From: JANXQG01 sp963804375
GTDB lineage: Bacteria > Planctomycetota > Planctomycetia > Pirellulales > Thermoguttaceae
DNA length: 64,000 nucleotides
NCBI GenBank assembly: GCA_963804375.1
Contig: CAWDQE010000018.1
Location: 372,001-436,000, forward strand
Direction of reading: 5' to 3'
The notes under the pieces are model-generated. The model was not told where the DNA came from. It saw nothing but the letters and a program-made list of their open reading frames with translations, and did not search any database. Position numbers and translations under genes: made by a program. Of this stretch, positions 54,544 through 62,562 are shown piece by piece; positions within the stretch are counted from its first letter, which is position 1, and each line of letters begins with the position of its first letter.

Positions 54544-54681
54544 GGTTGGTGTTTGCCTCCTGAATCCCGCGCATTTTGCAATACCCATCTTGCAATCTGC
54601 GGTGAACAAGGGGGCGTGTCGCTTGGGGGGCTTTCACCTAAGTTCCGTCCGGCTCGTCAGTTATGTCGTCCGGCTCAATTA

Positions 54682-54697
54682 CGGCACGCCGCATGCT
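54682..54697 (+). promoter_or_regulatory. Possible sigma-54 promoter of kdp operon 2
   Basis: CGGCACGCCGCATGCT keeps GGCACG, the GC element and the 12-base GG-to-GC distance, but has C for T at the first position and A for T before TGC. It faces the genes starting at 54806. Confidence 0.45.
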
Positions 54698-54805
54698 AGA
54701 AGGAAGATGCAGAAACGGTGCCATTGCATGGCAGACCAGCAACAAGCACCTTCGAACAAGACCTGCGCGGCATCGCGCATCACCTGGGAAGTGAGGATAA
54801 GCGTC

Positions 54806-55126
54806 ATGGGTTCACGATCATGGAATAAGTTCACCGCCGCCAGCTCCGCGCTGGCCGCTGCCGGCGTTTTGGCGTGTACCGTTGCCATTCTCGACGTGTT
54901 CCTGCCGAAAACATCGGCCGCGGCCTTTCTCGCCAGCATGGCTCTACTCGCGCTCGTCGTGACCGGAGTTATGTTCGCCTACAACTGGGCCTGCGACAAG
55001 TTCGACAGTCGCTTTAACGGACAGTTCGACCGGCTCATCGGCGCGGGCATGCCGGATCGGAAGGCTACATTCGTTCCGAAGACCGCGATCCGCGTGCCAA
55101 GACGCCGAATTCAACATTCCCTTTGA
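54806..55126 (+). CDS. Small membrane protein ahead of kdp operon 2
   Basis: A 106-residue protein starting MGSRSWNKFTAASSALAAAG with two hydrophobic segments (about 13-32 and 38-60) and a basic tail ending RVPRRRIQHSL. ATG 54806 follows GAGGATAAG. It lies 15 bases before the tiny Kdp-associated gene, so it is probably the first gene of the second kdp operon. No family recognised; the first kdp operon has no counterpart. Confidence 0.6.
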   Translation: MGSRSWNKFTAASSALAAAGVLACTVAILDVFLPKTSAAAFLASMALLALVVTGVMFAYNWACDKFDSRFNGQFDRLIGAGMPDRKATFVPKTAIRVPRRRIQHSL

Positions 55127-55141
55127 AAAGGAGCAAAAGCT

Positions 55142-55237
55142 ATGGACCTGACCGTTTGGTTGCCTGCCATGATCGTACTAGGGGTGGCGGCATTCGCCTT
55201 GCTGTTCGCCTTCGTGCCCCTCTGCGACAAGATTTGA
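55142..55237 (+). CDS. Unnamed 31-residue membrane protein ahead of kdpF2
   Basis: A 31-residue protein beginning MDLTVWLPAMIVLGVAAF and ending PLCDKI, with one membrane span. AAGGAG precedes it closely and kdpF follows after 13 bases. It is built like the protein at 45030-45113 (MDL start, one helix, DRI/DKI end), which heads the other kdp operon, so it is likely a conserved Kdp-associated protein. Confidence 0.7.
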   Translation: MDLTVWLPAMIVLGVAAFALLFAFVPLCDKI

Positions 55238-55250
55238 AAGGAAACATGAG

Positions 55251-55340
55251 ATGGTTGTTCTGACCTGGCTGACCGCCGTAGTAACGGTGCTGCTGTTGGT
55301 TTACCTGTTTGCCGCCCTAGTGCGGCCGGAGTGGTTCTGA
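55251..55340 (+). CDS. kdpF: KdpF small stabilising subunit (operon 2)
   Basis: A 29-residue protein, MVVLTWLTAVVTVLLLVYLF then AALVRPEWF, with one helix followed by RPE, the KdpF hallmark. AAAGGAAAC precedes the ATG. It is followed by a palindromic repeat and then by kdpA at 55500. Confidence 0.88.
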   Translation: MVVLTWLTAVVTVLLLVYLFAALVRPEWF

Positions 55341-55360
55341 GGCGAATCAACAAGTGTAGT

Positions 55361-55432
55361 CATCACGCTCCGTCGTGATGGAAGAGCAACTCGCTGCGGC
55401 GCGATGGAGAAGCATCACGGCGGAGCGTGATG
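55361..55432. repeat. Inverted repeat between kdpF2 and kdpA2
   Basis: CATCACGCTCCG (55361-55372) pairs exactly with CGGAGCGTGATG (55421-55432). Inner related copies (CGTGATG and CATCACG) make a compound hairpin inside the operon. Confidence 0.7.
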
Positions 55433-55499
55433 GGTACGTTGGAAAGGATGACGTTATTTAATTCGCCGGTTCTGAGCCGCATTCCGCTACGAAAGGTGT

Positions 55500-57356
55500 A
55501 TGACGATGTTTCATTATCACATTTGGTTTATTCCGCTCCTTCTCTTCGCTGTGGTATTTGCGCTGGCGGTGCCGATCGGCCTGTACATGGCGCGGGTCTT
55601 CGAAGGTCGTCTTCGCGTGCCGGGATGGCTGCGATGGATCGAAACGCGGCTGGACACCGGTGCCCAAAACTGGAAACAGTATGCGCTGGCGTTCATGGTT
55701 TTCAACGCCCTGACGTTCGTCGTCGGGTTCGCGATCCTGTCGCTGCAACCTTATCTGCCGCTTAACCCGGACGGCAAGAAAATGCTTGCTCCGACCACAA
55801 TCTTCAACACGGTCTGCTCGTTCCTCACGAATACCAATCTGCAGGACTACTCGGGCGAGGTCCACCTGTCGTACTTCAGCCAGTTGTTCTTCATCTGCTG
55901 GAAACAGGCAATTTCGCCGATGCTCGGCATGGCGGCGTTGCTGGCCATCATCCGCGGTCTGCGCGGCGACAAGTCAATGGGCAACTTCTACGTTGATCTG
56001 TGGCGAGGAACGGCCTACGTTTACATACCGCTGTGTCTGGTTGTCGCCGTGCTGCTCGTTGCGAGCGGCGTACCAATGACGCTCGAGGGAAATGCGACGG
56101 CGACCACAGTCGATCCCGGCGCGATGGGGACCGACAGCAACGGCCAGCCGACCTTGGTCCAACAGATTGCCCGCGGTCCCGTGGCAGCCATCGTGGCGGT
56201 CAAACAATTCGGCACCAATGGAGGCGGCTTCTTCGGGGCCAATAGCGCCCATCCCTTCGAAAATCCCAATGCTTTCAGCAACCTTCTGGCCTGCGCCGGC
56301 ATCTTCCTGTTGCCCGTGGCGACGCTGGTGATGTTCGGCAAGATGCTCAAGCGGTACCGCGACGCCGCAGTGATTTTCGGGGTGATGCTCCTGGTCTCCC
56401 TGGCGACCATCGCCTGGGCAATTCACTACGACACGCTCGAGCCGAATCCCGCCCTGACGGCCCATGCGGCGCGGGCCTACTCCATGCAGAATGCCAAGAC
56501 CGCCGGGGGAACGGCCGTCGGCGATATCACGGTTCCTGCCGTCGCCGAACTTCCCCTGGACCAGTCCCTGGGCAACCTGGAAGGAAAGGAGCTCCGCTTT
56601 GGGACGGTGGCGGGCGCCACCTGGGCGGCCCTCACGACGAACACCTCGAACGGATCCGTGAACTGCATGCACGATAGCCTGAATCCGATTGCCGGACTGG
56701 TCCCGCTGACCGGCATGTGGCTCAACTGCATCTGGGGCGGCGTCGGCGTGGGGCTCGTCAACCTGCTGGTTTACCTGATCATTGCCGTCTTTCTCGCGGG
56801 GCTGATGGTCGGCCGAACGCCCGAATACATGGGCAAGAAGGTTGAGGCGCGGGAAATGAAACTGGCGGCCCTGGCCTTGTTGATCCATCCCTTGATGATC
56901 TTGCTTCCCACGGGCATCTTCGCGGCCACGGACTGGGGCATCAAGGCGGAAAGCAATCCGGGGGCCCACGGGTTTTCCCAAGTCCTTTATCAGTTCACTT
57001 CAGCCTCGGCCAACAACGGCTCCGGCTTTGAGGGCCTGGCAGACACCTGGGGCTTCAACAACCCGGACGACAACCCCTCGCCTCCGGCTCCTACGAGCCG
57101 GCCGCTGGACATCGCCACGGGCTTCGTGATGTTGTTCAGCCGCTTCATACCGATCATCGCTCCCATAGCCCTTGCGGGGAGCCTGGCGGCCAAGAAACTC
57201 ACGCCCGCCACCGTGGGGACTTTGCGAACGGATTCGATCACCTTCGGCTTCGTTCTGCTGGGCACGATTCTCCTCGTCGGAGCGCTGCTCTTCCTGCCGG
57301 TGGCCGCGCTTGGACCGGTCGCCGAGCACCTCGGACCATTACCCTTTGGAGGTTAA
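55500..57356 (+). CDS. kdpA: KdpA channel-like subunit (operon 2)
   Basis: A 618-residue K+-translocating subunit of KdpFABC with standard filter motifs: TNTNLQDY (110-117), TNGGGFFGANSAHPFENP (239-256), a third loop SNGSVNCMHDSLNP and a fourth SASANNGSGFEG. GRTPEYMGKK and the C-terminal RFIPIIAPIALAGSLAAKK are also typical. It is clearly different in sequence from the KdpA at 42982-44880, so the two operons diverged long ago or were acquired separately. ATG 55500 is used; a second ATG lies two codons later. Confidence 0.94.
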   Translation: MTMFHYHIWFIPLLLFAVVFALAVPIGLYMARVFEGRLRVPGWLRWIETRLDTGAQNWKQYALAFMVFNALTFVVGFAILSLQPYLPLNPDGKKMLAPTTIFNTVCSFLTNTNLQDYSGEVHLSYFSQLFFICWKQAISPMLGMAALLAIIRGLRGDKSMGNFYVDLWRGTAYVYIPLCLVVAVLLVASGVPMTLEGNATATTVDPGAMGTDSNGQPTLVQQIARGPVAAIVAVKQFGTNGGGFFGANSAHPFENPNAFSNLLACAGIFLLPVATLVMFGKMLKRYRDAAVIFGVMLLVSLATIAWAIHYDTLEPNPALTAHAARAYSMQNAKTAGGTAVGDITVPAVAELPLDQSLGNLEGKELRFGTVAGATWAALTTNTSNGSVNCMHDSLNPIAGLVPLTGMWLNCIWGGVGVGLVNLLVYLIIAVFLAGLMVGRTPEYMGKKVEAREMKLAALALLIHPLMILLPTGIFAATDWGIKAESNPGAHGFSQVLYQFTSASANNGSGFEGLADTWGFNNPDDNPSPPAPTSRPLDIATGFVMLFSRFIPIIAPIALAGSLAAKKLTPATVGTLRTDSITFGFVLLGTILLVGALLFLPVAALGPVAEHLGPLPFGG

Positions 57357-57380
57357 GTAACTTACAAGATTCAGGGATCT

Positions 57381-57472
57381 GTAGGGAACGCCCTCCGCGG
57401 CGTTCCGACTCCGTGGCGTTTCGGATCTGCCGAAACGGCACGACCCGCAAACGGGTACCCCCCGTTCCCTAC
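57381..57472. repeat. Inverted repeat between kdpA2 and kdpB2
   Basis: GTAGGGAACG (57381-57390) pairs exactly with CGTTCCCTAC (57463-57472). Inner segments GCCCTCCGCGGCGTTCC and TTTCGGATCTGCCGAAA form further hairpins. It nearly fills the gap between kdpA and kdpB. Confidence 0.75.
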
Positions 57473-57493
57473 TGGCTTCCCTTTGGAGGCTGA

Positions 57494-59755
57494 ATGAAAA
57501 CTATGAAAACGATTACGACGCACGATCAAGCGACACAGAACGAGAACGTGTCCAGCACACTCAGGCAGGAATCGCAGGCCGTTGGCGCCGCTGCGGAAGA
57601 ACTCAAAGTGGCCCGCCGGCACAGTCGAAAGGCGGGCCTCTTCGAACCCGAATTGCTGAAGACGGCCTTCCGGCAGTCGTTCATCATGCTCCGCCCGGAC
57701 ATCCAGTGGAAAAACCCGGTGATGTTCACGGTCGAGGTGGGAACGGTGCTAACGATCATCTACACGATCGCCAACCTCATGGGCTACCCGAGCGCGGCGG
57801 GGGTCAAGTATCTGTTGGCCCTGGATTTCTGGCTCGTGGCGACGCTGCTCTTCGCGAACTTCGCCTCCGCCATTGCCGAGGCCCGCGGCAAGGCCCAGGC
57901 CGATGCCCTGCGGAAGACGCGACGGTCCACCCCGGCCCGCCGGCTCCGCGCCGACGGGACCGTGGAGCAGGCGGTTTCCACCGAGCTCCGCTCCAGAGAC
58001 CACGTGGAAGTGGTCGCCGGCGAAGTGGTCCCCGGCGACGGTGAAATCGTCGAAGGCGTAGCTTCCATCGATGAATCGGCCATCACCGGCGAATCGGCCC
58101 CCGTGATCCGCGAGGCCGGAGGCGACCGTTCGGGCGTTACGGGCGGCACGCGGGTCCTTTCGGACCGGATCGTCGTCGAGATCACCGCCCCCCCCGGCGG
58201 CTCCTTCCTCGACCGCATGATCGCCCTGGTCGAAGGGGCCATCCGCCAACGAACGCCCAATGAAATCGCCCTTTCCATCGTGCTGGCCGCCTTCACGTTG
58301 ATCTTCCTCATCGTGACCGCCACGCTCTGGCCGGTTGCCTACAATGTGGAATTGTACATGAAGGACTTCGTCGGCGCCACCGACCGCCTCTTGAGCCTCG
58401 GCACCGACGTGCCGACCCTGGTGGCCTTGCTGGTGTGCCTGATTCCCACGACGATCGGGGCCCTCCTGGCGGCCATCGGGATCGCCGGCATGGACCGCGC
58501 CCTGCGGGCGAACATCATGGCCAAGAGCGGAAAAGCCGTGGAAGTCGCCGGCGACGTTGACACGCTGCTCCTGGACAAGACGGGAACGATCACCATCGGC
58601 AACCGCCGGGCGACGCAGTTCGCGCCCTTCGATGGCTTCACCGCGGCCGATGTGGCGCGCCTGGCTGCCCAAGCTTCGGCGGCCGACCAAACACCCGAGG
58701 GCAAGAGCATCGTGGAGCTGTTCCATCAGCCCAATGGCGGGCACCATGTACCCATGGTTGGCGGCGGCGGACCGAACGCACGGAAAACCAACGGCGATGT
58801 CCCGGTTCCCGCCGGTTCGCGGTTTGTGCCTTTCACGGCCCAAACGCGGATGAGCGGCGTCGACCTGCTCAACGGCCAGCCGATCCGCAAAGGGGCGCCC
58901 GACGCGATCCTCCGCCACATCAAGCAGCAGAAGGGAACCCCGCCGGCCGGCGTCGAGGCTGCCGTCGCCCAGGTAGCCTCGAAAGGGGCCACGCCGCTGC
59001 TCGTCAGCGAGGGCAGCCGGATCGCCGGGATGGTGGTCCTGGAAGACATTCTCAAGCCCGGCATCACCGAGCGCTTCGAGCGGCTGCGGCGGATGGGCCT
59101 GCGGACGGTAATGGTTACGGGCGACAACCCCTTGACGGCCGCGGCCATCGCGAAGCAGGCAGGCGTGGACGATTTCCTCGCCGAGGCCACCCCCGAAGCC
59201 AAGCTCGCCTACATCCGCAAGGAGCAGGCGGGCGGAAAACTGGTGGCCATGATGGGCGACGGCACCAACGACGCCCCTGCCCTGGCCCAGGCCGACGTCG
59301 GCGTGGCCATGAACTCAGGCACCCAGGCCGCCAAGGAGGCGGGCAACATGGTCGATCTCGACAGCGATCCCACCAAGCTGATCGAGGTCGTTGAGATCGG
59401 CAAGCAACTGCTGATGACCCGCGGGGCCCTGACGACATTTTCCATCGCCAACGACCTGGCCAAGTATTTTGCCATCATCCCCGCCCTGTTTGCCGCCACC
59501 CTCCCCTGGCTGAAACCGCTGGACATCATGGGTCTGCATTCCGCCACGTCGGCGATCCTCTCGGCGGTGATCTTCAACGCGATCATTATTCCGCTGCTGA
59601 TCCCCATCGCGCTGAAGGGAGTCAAGTATCGCCCGGTGGGGGCCGACGCCCTGCTCCGCCGCAACCTGCTGATTTGGGGGCTAGGCGGCGTGATCGCCCC
59701 GTTTGTCGGCATCAAGCTGATCGACATGATCCTGGTTGTCCTCCATTTGGTTTAA
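57494..59755 (+). CDS. kdpB: KdpB ATPase subunit (operon 2) with in-frame palindrome
   Basis: A 753-residue P-type ATPase subunit of KdpFABC with an intact frame. Motifs: ITGESAPV (actuator loop), DKTGT with D361, FVPFTAQTRMSG in the nucleotide domain, GDGTNDAPAL, and the complete C-terminal helices to VVLHLV. It has an N-terminal extension of about 40 polar residues compared with KdpB1. In the nucleotide-binding domain, residues 415-426 (GHHVPMVGGGG) are encoded by the GTAC-core palindrome and have no counterpart in KdpB1. They lie just before the conserved FVPFTAQ segment, in a loop that can probably tolerate it. GGAGG precedes the ATG. Confidence 0.95.
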   Translation: MKTMKTITTHDQATQNENVSSTLRQESQAVGAAAEELKVARRHSRKAGLFEPELLKTAFRQSFIMLRPDIQWKNPVMFTVEVGTVLTIIYTIANLMGYPSAAGVKYLLALDFWLVATLLFANFASAIAEARGKAQADALRKTRRSTPARRLRADGTVEQAVSTELRSRDHVEVVAGEVVPGDGEIVEGVASIDESAITGESAPVIREAGGDRSGVTGGTRVLSDRIVVEITAPPGGSFLDRMIALVEGAIRQRTPNEIALSIVLAAFTLIFLIVTATLWPVAYNVELYMKDFVGATDRLLSLGTDVPTLVALLVCLIPTTIGALLAAIGIAGMDRALRANIMAKSGKAVEVAGDVDTLLLDKTGTITIGNRRATQFAPFDGFTAADVARLAAQASAADQTPEGKSIVELFHQPNGGHHVPMVGGGGPNARKTNGDVPVPAGSRFVPFTAQTRMSGVDLLNGQPIRKGAPDAILRHIKQQKGTPPAGVEAAVAQVASKGATPLLVSEGSRIAGMVVLEDILKPGITERFERLRRMGLRTVMVTGDNPLTAAAIAKQAGVDDFLAEATPEAKLAYIRKEQAGGKLVAMMGDGTNDAPALAQADVGVAMNSGTQAAKEAGNMVDLDSDPTKLIEVVEIGKQLLMTRGALTTFSIANDLAKYFAIIPALFAATLPWLKPLDIMGLHSATSAILSAVIFNAIIIPLLIPIALKGVKYRPVGADALLRRNLLIWGLGGVIAPFVGIKLIDMILVVLHLV
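58738..58764. repeat. GTAC-core palindrome inside kdpB2
   Basis: The plus strand reads GGGCACCATGTACCCATGGT, exactly the reverse complement of the shared core. It is translated in frame as GHHVPMVG within KdpB2. Confidence 0.8.
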
Positions 59756-59767
59756 CATAGGAGTCAT

Positions 59768-59859
59768 GTAGGCCGGAACAAGCTTGCGCAGTTCCGGCAT
59801 TGGTGTCTGCGACTTCGGAGAGATCCGTGCCGGAACTGCGCAGGCTTGTTCCGGCCTAC
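59768..59859. repeat. 32-bp inverted repeat between kdpB2 and kdpC2
   Basis: The arms at 59768-59799 and 59828-59859 match at 31 of 32 positions and share GTAGGCCGGAACAAGC and GCGCAGTTCCGGCA with the element at 50463-50552. It sits in the 144-base gap between kdpB2 and kdpC2. Confidence 0.9.
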
Positions 59860-59899
59860 ACAATTCGTCCCACGCTACCAAGAAACAAGGAATCAAGAG

Positions 59900-60996
59900 A
59901 TGAATGCTCATTTGCGTGCAAACCTTTGGTTGTTGGTCCTCACCGTGCTGCTGTCCTCGGTACTGTATCCCCTGGTTGTCTTGGGGATCGGGCAGACGCT
60001 GTTCCACGACAAGGCCCAGGGAAGCCTGCTGACCGATGCTCAGGGCAATCCGGTCGGTTCGCGACTCATCGCCCAGCCGTTCACGGCCGACGAATATTTC
60101 CAACCGCGGCCTTCGGCGGCGTCGTACAATGCTGCCGCGTCCAGCGCTTCCAACTGGGCGGGCAGCAATTACCTGCTTCGCGACCGCGTGGCACGCCAGC
60201 TCGGCCCCATCGTAAAATATGTCAGCGGGAAACCCGTCGCTGACGATGTCGTAAGCTGGTTCCAGAAAGACCAATTTAACGGGAAGGCGGGGATTGTGGC
60301 CCAATGGGCATCGTTGCATTCGGGCGTTGCCGGACCTTGGCTCCACGACTGGGTCAAGGCCGATAAACTGAACGCCGCCTACGTGGCCGCCTGGGAAGCG
60401 GCAAACCCGGACGACGTGACCAAATGGAAAACCGACAACAATAATTCCGATCCGCGCCTGAAGACCTGGCCGCAGGCATCGCGGGCGGGTTCTTCGCCAG
60501 CTTCTCGAAGGACCATCCGGGCACCTTTCCGGGCGTCGCAGAGTACGAGAAGGATGGAAAAACGGCGAAGACCATCGGCCCCGTCAAGGAAGGCAGCGAC
60601 ATACAATCGTTGTTCTTTGACATGTGGCTGCAGGAGCATCCCGACGTGGACCTCCAGCGCGTCCCCGCCGACATGGTAACGACCTCCGGCTCGGGCTTGG
60701 ACCCGGACATCACCCTCAGCAACGCCCTTTGGCAACTGGACAATCGTGTCGCAGACGCCGGGGCGAAGAAGTGGGCGGAGAAGTGGGCGAAAGAGACCGG
60801 GACCACCGACGAGAAAAAAGTGCTCGATAAAACGCAACAACTGCGCGACTCGGCGCATAAGCAGATCGAACAGTTGCTGACCGAGAAGAGCCATGCGCCT
60901 TTGGGCGGCCTGGTCGGCGTGCCGCTGGTGAACGTGTTGGAGGTCAATCTGGCCCTGAAGGACCTTTACGAGAAGCCGGCCGAGAGCGGCAAGTGA
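59900..60996 (+). CDS. kdpC: KdpC subunit, long form (operon 2), one frameshift
   Basis: KdpC accessory subunit of about 365 residues. The N-terminus MNAHLRANLWLLVLTVLLSS has the single membrane span, and GSRLIAQPFTADEYFQPRPS and SGSGLDPDITLSNALWQ are typical KdpC segments. An extra region of about 150 residues separates them, so this copy too is longer than usual, with an insert unlike that of KdpC1. Near 60457 the frame breaks: adding one C continues as PEDLAAGIAGGFFASF to the stop at 60994-60996. The gene follows kdpB2 after a palindromic repeat and ends the operon. AATCAAGAG lies before ATG 59900. Confidence 0.87.
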
Positions 60997-61010
60997 CGCC
61001 TAGCGGGCAG

Positions 61011-61222
61011 GAAGGTGAGGAGCAGGAGAATGCTACTCTCTTGTCCCCATTTTCCTATCGTTGTTGCGGCCGGTCTCTGACCGAGCTAGGCCGCCGACCG
61101 TAGGTCTTCCGCCGAATGGAGGGACCTTCGGTCGAATATTCCGGCGGGGTCGGGAGACCCTCGCCGAGCGTGTGGGGGGCTGGAAGGTGAGGAGCAGGAG
61201 AATGCTATTCTCCTGTCCCCCA
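61011..61222. repeat. Two 40-base direct repeats around a palindromic element
   Basis: GAAGGTGAGGAGCAGGAGAA and the following TGCTACTCTCTTGTCCCC at 61011-61050 recur with a few changes at 61183-61222. Between them lies a hairpin-rich segment (61065-61171) related to the element at 42904-42962. The 420 bases between kdpC2 and the next gene otherwise hold no gene. Confidence 0.7.
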
Positions 61223-61416
61223 TCTTGCTGTCATTCAAGGGGGAAAGTCTATTTCTGGTTAGAAACTTTCCGCACAGTCCTTATTGAGGGTATCCTAATC
61301 TACACAAAGGATGGTATTGAACCCTTGTAAGGCAAGGATGGGGTACCTGTAACGAACGGAAACCGGGTATAATGCGATGTAGCGTCTCATCGCCTCCTAT
61401 ACCGAGTGAGAAAACA

Positions 61417-61721
61417 ATGGAAAAGGTTTCAAAGGCCGCCACGAAGACGGAAGAACCCGTGGCCGCGCCAAACCATACAGAGAAAATCAAGTCCCAAGTG
61501 TTGGCCAAGATCGGCAAACCCCCCCGCCTGGAGCGTGTGGAAGTCTCCCGGCATCACAATGGCAAGTACCGTGTCAACATCTGGCAACAGCCCGAACCGG
61601 ATCGGAGCATCGCGGTGACGGCCGGCGCCGCATCGCGCAATCTTATTACCTGACGGTGTCGGAAACGGGCGAGATTATCGACAGTAATCCGCCGATGACC
61701 CCCTTGGGCTCGCGGATCTGA
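61417..61721 (+). CDS. Small protein of unknown function, frameshift
   Basis: A protein of about 100 residues beginning MEKVSKAATKTEEPVAAPNH, with a compact beta-like segment HHNGKYRVNIWQQPEPDRSI. As read it stops at 61653, but the natural continuation RIAQSYYLTVSETGEIIDSN to PLGSRI is in the next frame, so one base is probably missing near 61627. It has no signal peptide or membrane span. I do not recognise the family. DksA-type gene follows after about 100 bases. Confidence 0.6.
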
Positions 61722-61818
61722 ACTTGCCCGGCCACGGCATGCCTGGTCTGCCGCCAGGCGCGCCAAAATCGCCGGATCTCATTCCCACGCCTCCGTACTT
61801 TCTTGCACGCTCTACGAA

Positions 61819-62196
61819 ATGACGAACACCGACTTGACCCTTCATCGGGAAAAACTCTTGGCCCTGCGGGCGAGGCTCCTGGGCGACATGACCCAGATGG
61901 AAGACAACGCCTTGAACAAGGAGCAGAACAAGACCACCAGCATGCCGATCAACATGGCGGAGCTTGGCAGCGAAACTTCCGATCAGGAGCTCACGCTTGC
62001 GCTGCTGGGAAGCGACAAGGATGCCCTCGACCAGATTGAAGCGGCCATCGCGCGGATCGACCAGGGCGGCTTCGGCCGTTGCCAGGACTGCGGTGGAAAG
62101 ATCCCGAAATCCCGCCTGGAGGCCATCCCTTATGCCGCGCAGTGCGTGCAGTGTGCGTCCCAGCGGGAAAATGGCCACGGCGGTAAGGCGCTGTAG
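61819..62196 (+). CDS. DksA/TraR-type zinc-finger protein
   Basis: A 125-residue protein with an N-terminal coiled-coil (about 5-80) and a four-cysteine zinc finger, CQDCGGKI and CVQC (C88, C91, C109, C112). This is the DksA/TraR plan: such proteins enter the secondary channel of RNA polymerase and tune transcription, often with ppGpp. The acidic coiled-coil tip typical of DksA (DxxDxA) is not obvious, so it may be one of the DksA-like family members of unknown effect. It is close to the second kdp operon but separately transcribed as far as I can see. Confidence 0.9.
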   Translation: MTNTDLTLHREKLLALRARLLGDMTQMEDNALNKEQNKTTSMPINMAELGSETSDQELTLALLGSDKDALDQIEAAIARIDQGGFGRCQDCGGKIPKSRLEAIPYAAQCVQCASQRENGHGGKAL

Positions 62197-62202
62197 CTGA
62201 TC

Positions 62203-62361
62203 ATGATCCGATCGACCAACCGGCACGCGGCGATTTATGTCTTCATGTCCGTGCTCTTCGCCTTGTCCGGGTTCAGCCATTATCTGGCACGCCTGACGAT
62301 GGAAATCTGCGACAGGCACTTCGCCGTGATGAACGGCAAGACCTTGCGCCGATGGCCCTGA
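62203..62361 (+). CDS. Possible 52-residue membrane protein
   Basis: Starts MIRSTNRHAAIYVFMSVLFA with one hydrophobic segment (about 10-25), then a polar end. It lies 6 bases after the DksA-like stop and overlaps the next small gene by 10 bases, which fits translational coupling. No family recognised. Confidence 0.45.
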   Translation: MIRSTNRHAAIYVFMSVLFALSGFSHYLARLTMEICDRHFAVMNGKTLRRWP

Positions 62362-62555
62362 TCGATTGGGTGGCCGGGCACGGGTGGTTGGCGATGGCCT
62401 ATGTCTTGCTGGTCGTGGGCTCCGTCGCATTCCTGCAAATCCGCGGACGGCCGGCGTGGACCTATTGGGTGGCTGCCGTGCTTTTCTGCATTCCCTGCGC
62501 GGCATACTGGTTGCCCTGCGCGTACATTGCGGGCAAACTGCTCTTGCGGCCGTGA
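62352..62555 (+). CDS. Possible 67-residue two-span membrane protein
   Basis: Starts MALIDWVAGHGWLAMAYVLL, with two hydrophobic segments (about 10-28 and 37-60) and ends GKLLLRP. It overlaps the preceding small gene by 10 bases and is convergent with the HD-domain gene, 7 bases away. No family recognised. Confidence 0.5.
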   Translation: MALIDWVAGHGWLAMAYVLLVVGSVAFLQIRGRPAWTYWVAAVLFCIPCAAYWLPCAYIAGKLLLRP

Positions 62556-62562
62556 TCTTCAC

